DNA of 64,000 nucleotides from Microbacterium sp. GCS4 (GTDB taxonomy: Bacteria; Actinomycetota; Actinomycetes; Actinomycetales; Microbacteriaceae), in contig NZ_LGYE01000001.1 in the NCBI RefSeq assembly GCF_001262495.1, positions 186,001-250,000 of the forward strand, read 5' to 3'. Shown in pieces: positions 7,604 through 18,281 of this stretch (position 1 is the stretch's first letter; every line of letters starts with the position of its first letter). The position numbers were made by a program, and so were the translations under genes. The notes below the pieces were generated by a model that was not told the origin of the DNA, ran no database searches, and was given only the letters and a program-made list of their open reading frames with translations.

Positions 7604-10050
7604 CAGACCAGAGTCCGCCCGATGCTGCCGATGACCCCGTCGACGGGCTGACCCGAGGCATCACGGCGGGCACCGGGTTCGGGGAGCCTGCGCACCGCGC
7701 CGGTCGGATCGACAGCCTGCGCAGGACCCGGTCCGACCCACGCGACCGTGAGCCTGTCCTCGCCCTTCAGGAAGGAGTGCGCCCGCACGCCACCCGTCGC
7801 ACGGCCCTTGGCCGGGTAGTCGGCGAAGCTCGAGATCTTGGCCCGGCCGGGGTCGGTGCCGGGCAGCACGCTCTCGGCGCCGGACACCGTCGCGACGACG
7901 GCATCCGTTCCCGGGGGCACTGCGCCGAAGAAGAGCACGGAGGCGCCCGCGCCGAGCTTGATGCCGGCCATGCCGCCTGCGGCCGCGCCCTGCGGACGCA
8001 CCGTCGACGCGGAGAACCGGAGGAGCTGTGCATCGCTCGTGAGGAAGACGAGCTCGGCGTCGTCCGCGGCCTCGGCCGCGCCGACGATCCGGTCGCCGGC
8101 TTTCATGCCGATGACCTCGATGTCCGGGCGCACGGCGAGAGCCGACGGCACGAAGCGCTTGACCGTGCCCTGCGCGGTGCCGAGAGCGATCGGCACGTCG
8201 CTGTCGAACCGCACGAAGCCCAGCACGCGCTCGCCCTTGGTCGTGATGCCGAGGTAGTCGCGCAGCGGGGTGCCTGCGGCGAGCTGCACCGACGAGGACG
8301 GCACGGAGGGCAGATCCACGGGGGAGAAGCGCAGCACCCGTCCCTCCGAGGTCAGCGCCCCGAGCTCGGCGCGCACGGTCGTCTCGACGGTCGTCAGGAT
8401 CGCGTCGTGCTTGCTGCGACGAGCGGGTGCCGTCAGCTCCTGCCCCTCTCCGAGATCGACACGCACCGTGCGACCCGTCGTCGACAGGACGAGCACCGTC
8501 GGCGCATCGGCGATCTGCAGATCCACCGCGCCCTTGGTGGCCCGCGGCTTCGGCGGGGCGGCGTTCATGAGCAGGGTGCGCCGCGGGGTGCCGTAGGCAT
8601 CAGCCACGGCATCCAGCTCCTTCGCGACGGCCGCGCGCAGCAGCGTCTCGCTGCCCAGCAGCTCGCGCAGGGCCGCGATCTCTGCCTGCAGGGCGTCGCG
8701 CTCGGTCTCGAGCTCGATGCGCGAGAACTTCGTGAGCCGTCTCAGCCGGAGCTCGAGGATGTACTCGGCCTGCGGCTCGCTGAGATCGAACACCGTGCGC
8801 AGGCGCCCGCGGGCCGCCTCCGAGTCGTCGGACGAGCGGATGACCTGAATGACCTCGTCGATGTCGAGGATCGCGATCAGGAGGCCCTCGACGAGATGCA
8901 GACGTTCCTCGCGACGGGCGAGGCGATAGCGGCTCCGACGCGTGATGACCTCGAGGCGATGCTTCACGTAGACGCTGAGCATCTCCTTGAGGCCGAGCGT
9001 GCGGGGCTGGCCGTCCACCAGGGCGACGTTGTTGATGCTGAACGAGTCCTCGAGGGGGGTGAGGCGGTACAGCTGCTCGAGCACCGCGTTCGGGTCGAAG
9101 CCGGTCTTGATGCCGATCGCCACGCGCAGGCCGTGGTTGCGGTCCGTGAGGTCGGTGACGTCGCTGATGCCCTGGAGCTTCTTCGCCTGCACCGCGTCGC
9201 GGATCTTCTCGATCAGCCGCTCGGGGCCGACCATGTACGGCAGCTCCGACACGATGATGCCGGTGCGGCGCGGACCGAGCGGCCCGACCGACACCTTGCC
9301 GCGCACCTTGAGGGCTCCTCGGCCGTTCGTGTACGCGTCCTTCACGCCGTCGAGACCCATCAGGATGCCGCCGGACGGGAAGTCCGGACCCGGCACGAAC
9401 TCCATGAGGTCCTCGGTCGTGGCGTCGGGGTTCTCGAGCAGATGCGTCGCAGCGGCGACGACCTCGATCAGGTTGTGCGGGGCCATGTTGGTGGCCATGC
9501 CGACCGCGATGCCGCTCGCGCCGTTGACCAGCAGGTTCGGGAACGCGGCAGGGAGCACCGCGGGCTGCTGGAACTGGCCGTCGTAGTTGGGGATGAAGTC
9601 GACGACATCCTCATCGAGGTCCTGCGTCAGCGCCATCGCGGGTGCGGCGAGACGTGCCTCGGTGTATCGGGCCGCCGCGGGGCCGTCGTCGAGCGAGCCG
9701 AAGTTGCCGTGGCCGTCGACCAGCGGAACACGCAGCGCCCATTCCTGCGCCAGACGCACCAGGGCGTCGTAGATCGCCGAGTCGCCGTGCGGGTGGAGCT
9801 TTCCCATGACCTCGCCGACCACGCGCGCGCTCTTGACGTGCCCGCGATCGGGCCGCAGGCCCATCTCGGCCATCTGGAAGAGGATGCGTCGCTGCACCGG
9901 CTTGAGGCCGTCGCGCGCGTCGGGGAGCGCGCGCGAGTAGATGACGGAGTAGGCGTACTCGAGGAACGAGCCCTGCATCTCGCTCTCGAGGTCGATGTCC
10001 TGGATTCTCTCCGGGGCGAGCTCGGGCGGCGGGGTCTTCGGCATGGGCAT
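7603..10050 (-). CDS. parC: DNA topoisomerase IV subunit A
   Basis: An 815-residue breakage-reunion subunit. The N-terminal signature [17 protein letters not shown] is at about 39-55, the catalytic tyrosine is Y129 in AARYTEARL, and the quinolone-pocket residues are S91 and D95 in [11 protein letters not shown], the usual drug-sensitive type. A coiled-coil region ([10 protein letters not shown] and [12 protein letters not shown]) and a C-terminal beta-pinwheel follow. With ParE it decatenates chromosomes. ATG 10044 is an alternative start six bases inside. It is divergent from the alkaline-phosphatase-family gene with 53 bases between starts. Confidence 0.95.
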   Translation of the reverse strand: MPMPKTPPPELAPERIQDIDLESEMQGSFLEYAYSVIYSRALPDARDGLKPVQRRILFQMAEMGLRPDRGHVKSARVVGEVMGKLHPHGDSAIYDALVRLAQEWALRVPLVDGHGNFGSLDDGPAAARYTEARLAAPAMALTQDLDEDVVDFIPNYDGQFQQPAVLPAAFPNLLVNGASGIAVGMATNMAPHNLIEVVAAATHLLENPDATTEDLMEFVPGPDFPSGGILMGLDGVKDAYTNGRGALKVRGKVSVGPLGPRRTGIIVSELPYMVGPERLIEKIRDAVQAKKLQGISDVTDLTDRNHGLRVAIGIKTGFDPNAVLEQLYRLTPLEDSFSINNVALVDGQPRTLGLKEMLSVYVKHRLEVITRRSRYRLARREERLHLVEGLLIAILDIDEVIQVIRSSDDSEAARGRLRTVFDLSEPQAEYILELRLRRLTKFSRIELETERDALQAEIAALRELLGSETLLRAAVAKELDAVADAYGTPRRTLLMNAAPPKPRATKGAVDLQIADAPTVLVLSTTGRTVRVDLGEGQELTAPARRSKHDAILTTVETTVRAELGALTSEGRVLRFSPVDLPSVPSSSVQLAAGTPLRDYLGITTKGERVLGFVRFDSDVPIALGTAQGTVKRFVPSALAVRPDIEVIGMKAGDRIVGAAEAADDAELVFLTSDAQLLRFSASTVRPQGAAAGGMAGIKLGAGASVLFFGAVPPGTDAVVATVSGAESVLPGTDPGRAKISSFADYPAKGRATGGVRAHSFLKGEDRLTVAWVGPGPAQAVDPTGAVRRLPEPGARRDASGQPVDGVIGSIGRTLV

Positions 10051-10103
10051 CCTGGATGGTGCGAGGCAGAGGGGGGACCGACGCCTGTGTCAGACTGGCT
10101 CGG

Positions 10104-11225
10104 ATGTCCCTCATGCTACCGTCCGAGTCGCCCGCAGCTCGGAGCGTCGTCGGGGTGGCGGACGACCTCTTCGCCGCGCTGCGCGGCGAATCGGCCGTCC
10201 TGCCGCCCGCGGAATCGGTCGTGCTCGTGCTGGTCGACGGGCTCGGCGCGATCGCTCTGCGCGGTCACGCCGGTCACGCCCGCGCCCTCACCGCGGGGAT
10301 GGCGAAGAAGGACGTCGCGCACTCGGTGTTCCCGTCGACGACCGCCGCGGCGCTCACGAGTCTGCTCACCGGTGTCTGGCCGGGCGAGCACGGGCTGGTC
10401 GGATACCGCGTGCTCGATCCTTCGCGCGACGTCCTCGTGAACCAGCTCACGGGGTGGGAGTCGGAGGGGCTCGACCCGCTTACCTGGCAGGCCGCGCCGA
10501 CTGTGTTCGAGCGGGCACGCGCCGAGGGTCGTCCCGCCTTCGCGACCGGTGTCGCCGCGTACGCCCGAAGCGGTTTCACGCGGGCGACGCTGCGCGGCGC
10601 CGACTTCGTGGCCGCGCAGACCGCCGCGGAGCGCGTCGAAGCGGCCTACGACCTCGCCGAGCGGCACCCTGGCGCCCTCGTCTACTGCTACCTGCCCGAG
10701 GTCGACAAAGCCGGGCACAAGCACGGCATGGACTCCCCGCAGTGGATCGCCGCCCTCGAAGAGGTGGACGCCGCGCTGTCGGTTCGCGTCCCGTCGGGCG
10801 TCGGCGTGCTCGTCACCTCCGATCACGGCATGCTCGACGTGCCCGCGCATCGTCAGGTCGTGCTCGACGCCGAGCACCTGGCGGGAGTCCGCCACATCGG
10901 CGGCGAGCCCCGCATGCTGCACGTCTACGTCGAGCCCGACGCGGATGCGGCGCACGTGGCGGACCGCTGGCGCCGCGACCTCGAAGGCTTGGCCGACATC
11001 GGGACCCGCCGCGAGGCGATCGCGGCGGGGCTGTTCGGTCCCACCGTCACGGAGGCCGCAGCATCGCGCATCGGGGATCTGCTGGTCGTGGCCCGCGGCA
11101 ATGGAGCGGTGTACGACGGGACGGCGGCCGATCAGCGCGGTCGCGGCATGATCGGGCAGCACGGTGGCCTCACGCCGGAGGAGCGTCAGGTCCCGCTGAT
11201 CCGGCTGGGTACCTTCTCGCGCTGA
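10104..11225 (+). CDS. alkaline phosphatase family (nucleotide pyrophosphatase/phosphodiesterase-like) protein
   Basis: A 373-residue alkaline-phosphatase-superfamily protein. Metal-site signatures are VLVLVDGLGA (first Asp), FPSTTAAALTSLLTG with the likely nucleophile threonine, VDKAGHKHG (Asp/His pair) and TSDHGMLD (Asp-His), plus a late GQHGGLTPEE histidine. This is the type I phosphodiesterase/nucleotide pyrophosphatase pattern; the substrate is unknown. No signal peptide is evident, so it is probably cytosolic. I chose ATG 10104; ATG 10113 is close and an upstream in-frame ATG at 10056 would intrude on the parC promoter region. Confidence 0.85.
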   Translation: MSLMLPSESPAARSVVGVADDLFAALRGESAVLPPAESVVLVLVDGLGAIALRGHAGHARALTAGMAKKDVAHSVFPSTTAAALTSLLTGVWPGEHGLVGYRVLDPSRDVLVNQLTGWESEGLDPLTWQAAPTVFERARAEGRPAFATGVAAYARSGFTRATLRGADFVAAQTAAERVEAAYDLAERHPGALVYCYLPEVDKAGHKHGMDSPQWIAALEEVDAALSVRVPSGVGVLVTSDHGMLDVPAHRQVVLDAEHLAGVRHIGGEPRMLHVYVEPDADAAHVADRWRRDLEGLADIGTRREAIAAGLFGPTVTEAAASRIGDLLVVARGNGAVYDGTAADQRGRGMIGQHGGLTPEERQVPLIRLGTFSR

Positions 11226-11249
11226 ACGGTGCGGCCGCCGGCGCCAGGG

Positions 11250-12296
11250 TCACTCGTCGGTGCGTGCGCCGAAGACGATCTCGTCCCACGACGGCATCGC
11301 GTTGCGCCGACGCCGGCGCGTCCCGCTGTCGTTCGCGGGCTCCGGCGCGGTCGGCTGCTCATCCGGGTCCTCGCGCTCCGCGTCCTGCTCTGTGGAGTCG
11401 AAGGCGTCGAACAGCGCGATCGGGTCGTTGTCGGCCTCGTCGGCCGCATCCTCCAACAGAGGTGCGGTCTCGCGCTGACCGCGCCGACGACGAAGGGCCT
11501 CGAGCAGGTCGGCCGTCTCGGGACTCGTGTTCGAGGACTCCGGGGCGCGCTTGATCGCTGCGTCCTGCACAGCCGGTCCCGAGCGCTCCGGCGTCGACGG
11601 CTCTTCGCTCTCGGCCTCGGGCGAGGGCACGAGCCGAGGACCGAAGGCCCCGGAGTCGAATCGGCTGTCGTCCTTGTACGGCGAGGTCGTGCGCTCGGAC
11701 TCGACCGCGCGCAGTCGCGGGATCAGCCCCTCCGGGAGGGCGCCCTGGCGGGAGAGCTGCGTCGCGTCTGCGTTGAGGGGCGACAGAGCGCTGCGGCGCG
11801 GGTCGAAGCTCCACCGCGCGTCGTGATCGACCTCGTTCGCGGAGAACTCGAGCTTGATGACCCAGGTGCGGTCCTCCTTCCAGCTCGCCCAGCGCTCGTC
11901 CGTCGCCTGGACGTCGGCGAGCTTCGCCCGGATCGCCGTGCCGAAGGTGGGTTGCGCGTCCGGCTCCACCTCGCTGCCGATCAGGACGGGCACAGCGAGA
12001 GCCTGACCGATCACGTGCTCGCGCTCGGCGAGCACCGGCCCCTCGAAGCGGATGACGTCGTCGACGTCGATCCCGAGCAGCTCGGCGACCTCGGGCGCTG
12101 TGAGCCCGGCACGGATCTGCGCCTGGATGTCACGCGGGCTCGCCGCGAGGCGCTGCGCCGTCGGCTCGCTCTGGCGGGTAGCCCGACGGATCTCACGGTG
12201 CAGCACGTCGTCGATGGGCAGCGAGAACCGCTCGCCCGACTCGGTCGCGAGTACCAGGACTCCGGATTCGGTGCCGACGATGGTGACGTTTTCCAT
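11250..12296 (-). CDS. sepH: septation protein SepH (DUF3071)
   Basis: A 348-residue actinobacterial cell-division protein. The N-terminal DUF3071 domain (about 1-170) carries a helix-turn-helix-like segment near residues 50-80 (RDIQAQIRAGLTAPEVAELL), and the C-terminal half is acidic, disordered and arginine-rich at the very end. In Streptomyces and Mycobacterium SepH binds FtsZ and promotes filament assembly; the same role is inferred. AGAGGGG stands seven bases before the ATG. Its position next to DUF4193, DUF3093 and dut fits the conserved actinobacterial order. Confidence 0.9.
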   Translation of the reverse strand: MENVTIVGTESGVLVLATESGERFSLPIDDVLHREIRRATRQSEPTAQRLAASPRDIQAQIRAGLTAPEVAELLGIDVDDVIRFEGPVLAEREHVIGQALAVPVLIGSEVEPDAQPTFGTAIRAKLADVQATDERWASWKEDRTWVIKLEFSANEVDHDARWSFDPRRSALSPLNADATQLSRQGALPEGLIPRLRAVESERTTSPYKDDSRFDSGAFGPRLVPSPEAESEEPSTPERSGPAVQDAAIKRAPESSNTSPETADLLEALRRRRGQRETAPLLEDAADEADNDPIALFDAFDSTEQDAEREDPDEQPTAPEPANDSGTRRRRRNAMPSWDEIVFGARTDE

Positions 12297-12492
12297 GCGA
12301 ATGCCCCTCTGATGGGTGTGGGTTCATGGTGTCACGCGCCACCCGCCGGATCCGGGAATAGTCTGGGCGCGCCGTGAGTTTGGTCTGTCGCGCCCACGGG
12401 CATTTGCTTATTCACCCGAGGTCGTGCAAACTATGGCCGCCGATTACCCCGACGGCGCACCACCCACTCGCATGAAAGTGGAGATTCTCCAT

Positions 12493-12786
12493 ATGGCAAC
12501 CGACTACGACGCTCCCCGCAAGAGTGAAGACGACTCCGAGTCGATCGAAGCCCTCAAGGAGCGTGTGCCGGACAAGAACTCCGGTTCCACGGGAGACGAG
12601 GACGCGGACAACCCGTCCAGCTTCGACCTCCCGGGAGCGGATCTGTCCGACCTCGAACTCGATGTCGTCGTGCTGCCCGCGCAGCAGGACGAGTTCACCT
12701 GCATGAGCTGCTTCCTCGTGAAGCACCGCTCGCAGCTCGACCACGAGGACGCCTCCGGCCCCATCTGCAAGGAGTGCGCTGCCTGA
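12493..12786 (+). CDS. DUF4193 zinc-ribbon protein
   Basis: A 97-residue actinobacterial DUF4193 protein. It begins MATDYDAPRK, has an acidic middle, and ends in a CMSC-x18-CKEC pair that probably binds zinc. The function is unknown; the conserved location beside sepH and dut is typical. The start at 12493 matches the family and follows a GTGGAG site; an upstream in-frame ATG at 12316 would add 59 residues not seen in the family. A 196-base untranslated stretch separates it from divergent sepH. Confidence 0.88.
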   Translation: MATDYDAPRKSEDDSESIEALKERVPDKNSGSTGDEDADNPSSFDLPGADLSDLELDVVVLPAQQDEFTCMSCFLVKHRSQLDHEDASGPICKECAA

Positions 12787-12806
12787 GCGCATCCCGAGCG
12801 AGACGT

Positions 12807-12836
12807 GCGCGCCCCGGACCTCGGTCCTGGGCGCGT
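12807..12836. terminator. bidirectional hairpin terminator
   Basis: CGCGCCC (12808-12814) pairs with GGGCGCG (12829-12835); after one mismatch GGAC pairs with GTCC around a CTCG loop. It lies between the convergent DUF4193 and DUF3093 genes. There is no long T run, as is common in high-GC actinobacteria. Confidence 0.65.
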
Positions 12837-12863
12837 TGTCGTATCCGGGGAGCCCGAGGGCGG

Positions 12864-13328
12864 TCAGTCCTGGGCGAGCCGGATGGCCGCCGCGAGACGG
12901 TCGGGGGTGCGCGAAGAGATCGTCCAGCTGACGGTCGGGTCGTCTTGGTCGGTGACGGGAACGACCACCACGCCGTCGATGCCCCCGCGGATCAGGTGCC
13001 AGCCGTGCAGCGGGAGGCCCGGACCGCGTGCCTGCCGCGCCTCTTCGCCCGACAGGGCGACCGGTTCGCCGAGATGCCGGACGTCGATGTGGGCGCGGCC
13101 CGCGCGGAGCTCGCCCTCCTCGACGGACACCACCGGCGTCACCGCGATCGCCGCGAGCACGAGCAGCGCGGATACGGCCGCACCGACGATCAGGGCCACG
13201 GTCGATCCGACCGGCACGAAGATCAGGGCGACCATCGGGCCGGCGAGCGCGACGGTCACCAGCAGCCAGAGGCTCGGCGAGAGCCGCTCGCGGTAGCGGG
13301 CACGTGTCTCGGGGGCGGTGTTCTGCAT
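12864..13328 (-). CDS. DUF3093 membrane protein
   Basis: A 154-residue DUF3093 protein. Two hydrophobic segments lie near residues 20-60 (LWLLVTVALAGPMVALIFV and STVALIVGAAVSALLVLAAIAV), followed by a soluble domain with the DDPTVSWTISSRTPDRLAAAI ending. The function is unknown; it is a conserved actinobacterial neighbour of dut. The family start is MQNTAPETRARY at 13328; a MRL extension from 13337 is possible. It is divergent from dut with only 12 bases between starts. Confidence 0.85.
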   Translation of the reverse strand: MQNTAPETRARYRERLSPSLWLLVTVALAGPMVALIFVPVGSTVALIVGAAVSALLVLAAIAVTPVVSVEEGELRAGRAHIDVRHLGEPVALSGEEARQARGPGLPLHGWHLIRGGIDGVVVVPVTDQDDPTVSWTISSRTPDRLAAAIRLAQD

Positions 13329-13334
13329 TAGCCT
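13329..13334 (+). promoter_or_regulatory. -10 box for leaderless dut
   Basis: TAGCCT ends six bases before the GTG start of dut at 13341, which places the transcription start at the start codon. Confidence 0.5.
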
Positions 13335-13340
13335 CATGGG

Positions 13341-13814
13341 GTGACTGCTTCCGTTGATGTCCCCATTATCGCGTCTGTCGTTCCCGGATACGCCCACCCG
13401 GGTGACGCGGGGGCGGATCTGGTCGCCGCAGAGGCCGTGCATCTCGGACCGGGGGAGCGCGCTCTCGTCGCGACCGGCGTGCGGATAGCGCTGCCCGACG
13501 GATACGCCGCCTTCGTGGTGCCCCGCAGCGGCCTGGCGGCGAAGCACGGCATTTCGATCGTGAACTCGCCCGGCACGGTGGACGCGGGCTACCGGGGCGA
13601 GATCAAGGTGAGTCTGATCAACACGGACATCCACAGCGCGTACGATGTGGCCGTCGGCGACCGCATCGCGCAGCTGATCGTCATGCCCGTGACGCAGGCC
13701 ACGTTCATCCCGGTCGAAGAGCTGCCGGAGAGCGTGCGCGGCGAAGGCGGCTTCGGCTCGACCGGCTACCAGGCAGGACACCACACGAACCCGGCAGGAC
13801 AGAGCAATGACTGA
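13341..13814 (+). CDS. dut: dUTP diphosphatase
   Basis: A 157-residue trimeric dUTPase that hydrolyses dUTP to dUMP and pyrophosphate. All five motifs are visible: GDAGADL (I), VPRSGLAAKHGI (II), NSPGTVDAGYRGEIKV (III, with the catalytic Asp and Tyr), GDRIAQLIV (IV) and the C-terminal GEGGFGSTG (V). The start is GTG, apparently leaderless. Its last eight bases overlap the DUF3710 gene, so translation is coupled. Confidence 0.96.
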   Translation: MTASVDVPIIASVVPGYAHPGDAGADLVAAEAVHLGPGERALVATGVRIALPDGYAAFVVPRSGLAAKHGISIVNSPGTVDAGYRGEIKVSLINTDIHSAYDVAVGDRIAQLIVMPVTQATFIPVEELPESVRGEGGFGSTGYQAGHHTNPAGQSND

Positions 13815-14394
13815 CAACAACGAGACCCCCTCGAAGGCCGCACCGGCGAACCGCGCCACCGAGGGCCCGTTCGACGACTCCGAGGCGAACCCGGTCCGTC
13901 CGTACATCGACCTCGGCGGGATCAAGATCCTCCCGCGTGAGGGTCTCAACCTGCGCCTCGAGGTCGAGGAGCAGAGCAAGCGCATCGTGGCCGTCGGCCT
14001 GGACTACGCGGACTCCTCGCTGCAGGTGCAGCCCTTCGCCGCTCCGCGTTCGGGCGGACTGTGGGACGAGACGCGTGTTCAGCTGCGCGACCAGGTGCGC
14101 TCCCAGGGGGGTCGGGTGGAGGAGCGTGAAGGGCCGCTCGGAACCGAGCTCCTCGCCGAGGTGCCCGCGCCCGCGAGCGAAGGCTCGGAGCTGCGGCTCG
14201 CCCGCTTCATCGGCATCGACGGCCCCCGCTGGTTCCTGCGCGGCGTGATCGGCGGCGCTGCGGCCTCCGACCTCGACGCCGCGGCGAAGGTCGAGGACCT
14301 CTTCCGCTCCATCGTGGTGGTGCGCGGTGGGGCGCCGATGCCTCCGCGCGACCTGATCCCGCTCAAGATGCCCGCCACCCCGGGCTCGGCGTGA
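13807..14394 (+). CDS. DUF3710 protein
   Basis: A 195-residue actinobacterial DUF3710 protein of unknown function. It is soluble, with an acidic N-terminus and a conserved centre (YIDLGGIKILPREGLNLRLEVEE, then GPRWFLRGVIGG near residue 140). It overlaps dut by eight bases upstream and the next gene by four bases (GTGA) downstream, so the three genes form one translation unit. The order dut-DUF3710-DUF3159 is a recurrent actinobacterial arrangement. Confidence 0.88.
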   Translation: MTDNNETPSKAAPANRATEGPFDDSEANPVRPYIDLGGIKILPREGLNLRLEVEEQSKRIVAVGLDYADSSLQVQPFAAPRSGGLWDETRVQLRDQVRSQGGRVEEREGPLGTELLAEVPAPASEGSELRLARFIGIDGPRWFLRGVIGGAAASDLDAAAKVEDLFRSIVVVRGGAPMPPRDLIPLKMPATPGSA

Positions 14395-15131
14395 GCACGC
14401 CCCTGACGCCGCCGGAGCCCGAGCGCGAGCAGAGCGCCTCCGAGATCCTCGGCGCGGCCCTCGGGGGAGCAGCTCGTCGTGCCGGGCTCGATCCGACGGA
14501 GACCGGTGCCACGCACAAGGTCGTCTGGTCGGCGATCGGCGGCTGGCGCGGCATCCTCGAATCGGTCCTGCCGAGCCTCGCGTTCGTGATCCTCTTCACG
14601 ATCAGCCCGGAGCCCCTGATCCTGTCACTCGGCGTGTCGGTCGGCATCGCGGCACTGTTCACGATCGTGCGCCTGCTTCAGAAGTCCCCGCCGTCCGCGG
14701 CGATCGGGGGACTGGTGGCCGCGGCGGCGGCCGCCGCGCTCGCCCTGTTCACCGGTCGCGGCGTCGACAACTTCGTTCCCGGTCTCATCACGAACGCGGC
14801 CTACGGCACGGCCATGCTCGTGTCCGCGCTCATCGGCTGGTCGCTGATCGGCCTGGCCGTCGGGTTCCTCATGGGCGACGGCACGGCGTGGCGTCAGGAC
14901 CGCCGCAAGCGTCGCGCGTTCCTGTGGCTCGGGATCGCCTGGGCCGCACTCTTCTTCACGCGTCTCGCGGTGCAGCTGCCGCTCTACCTCGCGGGAGAAG
15001 TGGCAGTGCTCGGCACGCTCAAGCTGATCATGGGGCTGCCGCTGTTCGCGCCGCTCATCGCCGTCACCTGGCTGGTGGTCCGTGCGCTGTACCCGCGCGC
15101 GCAGGATGCTGGAGCACCCGCCGATTCGTGA
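14391..15131 (+). CDS. DUF3159 integral membrane protein
   Basis: A 246-residue DUF3159 protein. After a soluble stretch of about 50 residues (including KVVWSAIGGWRGILESVLP) there are about six hydrophobic segments, among them LAFVILFTISPEPLILSLGVSVG, GGLVAAAAAAALALFTG, ALIGWSLIGLAVGFLMG and FAPLIAVTWLVVRALY. The function is unknown. It is the last gene of the dut operon; its stop is three bases before the palindrome that precedes acnA. Confidence 0.87.
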   Translation: MSTPLTPPEPEREQSASEILGAALGGAARRAGLDPTETGATHKVVWSAIGGWRGILESVLPSLAFVILFTISPEPLILSLGVSVGIAALFTIVRLLQKSPPSAAIGGLVAAAAAAALALFTGRGVDNFVPGLITNAAYGTAMLVSALIGWSLIGLAVGFLMGDGTAWRQDRRKRRAFLWLGIAWAALFFTRLAVQLPLYLAGEVAVLGTLKLIMGLPLFAPLIAVTWLVVRALYPRAQDAGAPADS

Positions 15132-15134
15132 TAG

Positions 15135-15158
15135 ATTTATCTTGACATCAAGATAAAT
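15135..15158. promoter_or_regulatory. 24-bp near-perfect AT-rich palindrome upstream of acnA (probable operator)
   Basis: The left arm ATTTATCTTGA and the right arm TCAAGATAAAT are exact reverse complements over 11 bases, with only the two central bases not matching. The element stands out in a region of more than 65% GC. It contains TTGACA at 15142-15147, which could be a -35 hexamer, so a bound protein could block RNA polymerase. A MarR-type regulator related to Streptomyces TamR, which controls aconitase, is a possible binder; this is inference. Confidence 0.7.
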
Positions 15159-15187
15159 TGCAGGCTTCCGCCCAGCGGTCCCGCGGA

Positions 15188-15239
15188 GCAGACTGGTTAG
15201 GTCTGCCTTGCTAGCCGCAGGGGCTCGCTGGCGAGCAAG
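15188..15239 (+). other. structured leader of acnA mRNA (nested hairpins)
   Basis: GCAGAC (15188-15193) pairs with GTCTGC (15201-15206). Directly after it, CTTGCTAGCC (15207-15216) can pair with GGCGAGCAAG (15230-15239) with one mismatch, while GCTCGC/GCGAGC (15223-15236) forms a competing inner hairpin. The two alternatives are mutually exclusive. They end 31 bases before the AAGGAGA ribosome site. Confidence 0.4.
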
Positions 15240-15284
15240 ATGGAGGCGCCTGTCGCTCCCATCCGAATAGAAGGAGACGGATTC

Positions 15285-18122
<2,838 letters not shown>

Positions 18123-18133
18123 ATCCCGTGACG

Positions 18134-18167
18134 AGAGGGGCTCGGTTCTTCGGAACCGGGCCCCTCT
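18134..18167 (+). terminator. terminator of acnA
   Basis: GAGGGGCTCGGTTC pairs with GAACCGGGCCCCTC around a TTCG tetraloop: a 14-bp stem with a single G-T wobble, extended by one A-T pair. It starts 11 bases after the acnA stop and is followed by TTCG instead of a T run. Confidence 0.88.
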
Positions 18168-18281
18168 TCGCGTGTCAAGGGGGTATGTCGTCCCCGGCCC
18201 CTTCCATGCTGCCCGGGGTAGGATCGGACCTGCATCCGGACCGGAATCGGATGCTCATACGGTGCCTGTGAGGAGGTGCAG

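Noticed and set aside
7777..10440. 887-codon open frame on the plus strand
   Set aside because: Antisense to parC; no recognisable domain.
12364..12396. Inverted repeat TGGGCGCG/CGCGCCCA in the sepH-DUF4193 gap
   Set aside because: Eight pairs around a 17-base loop in GC-rich DNA can arise by chance; no link to a known element could be made.
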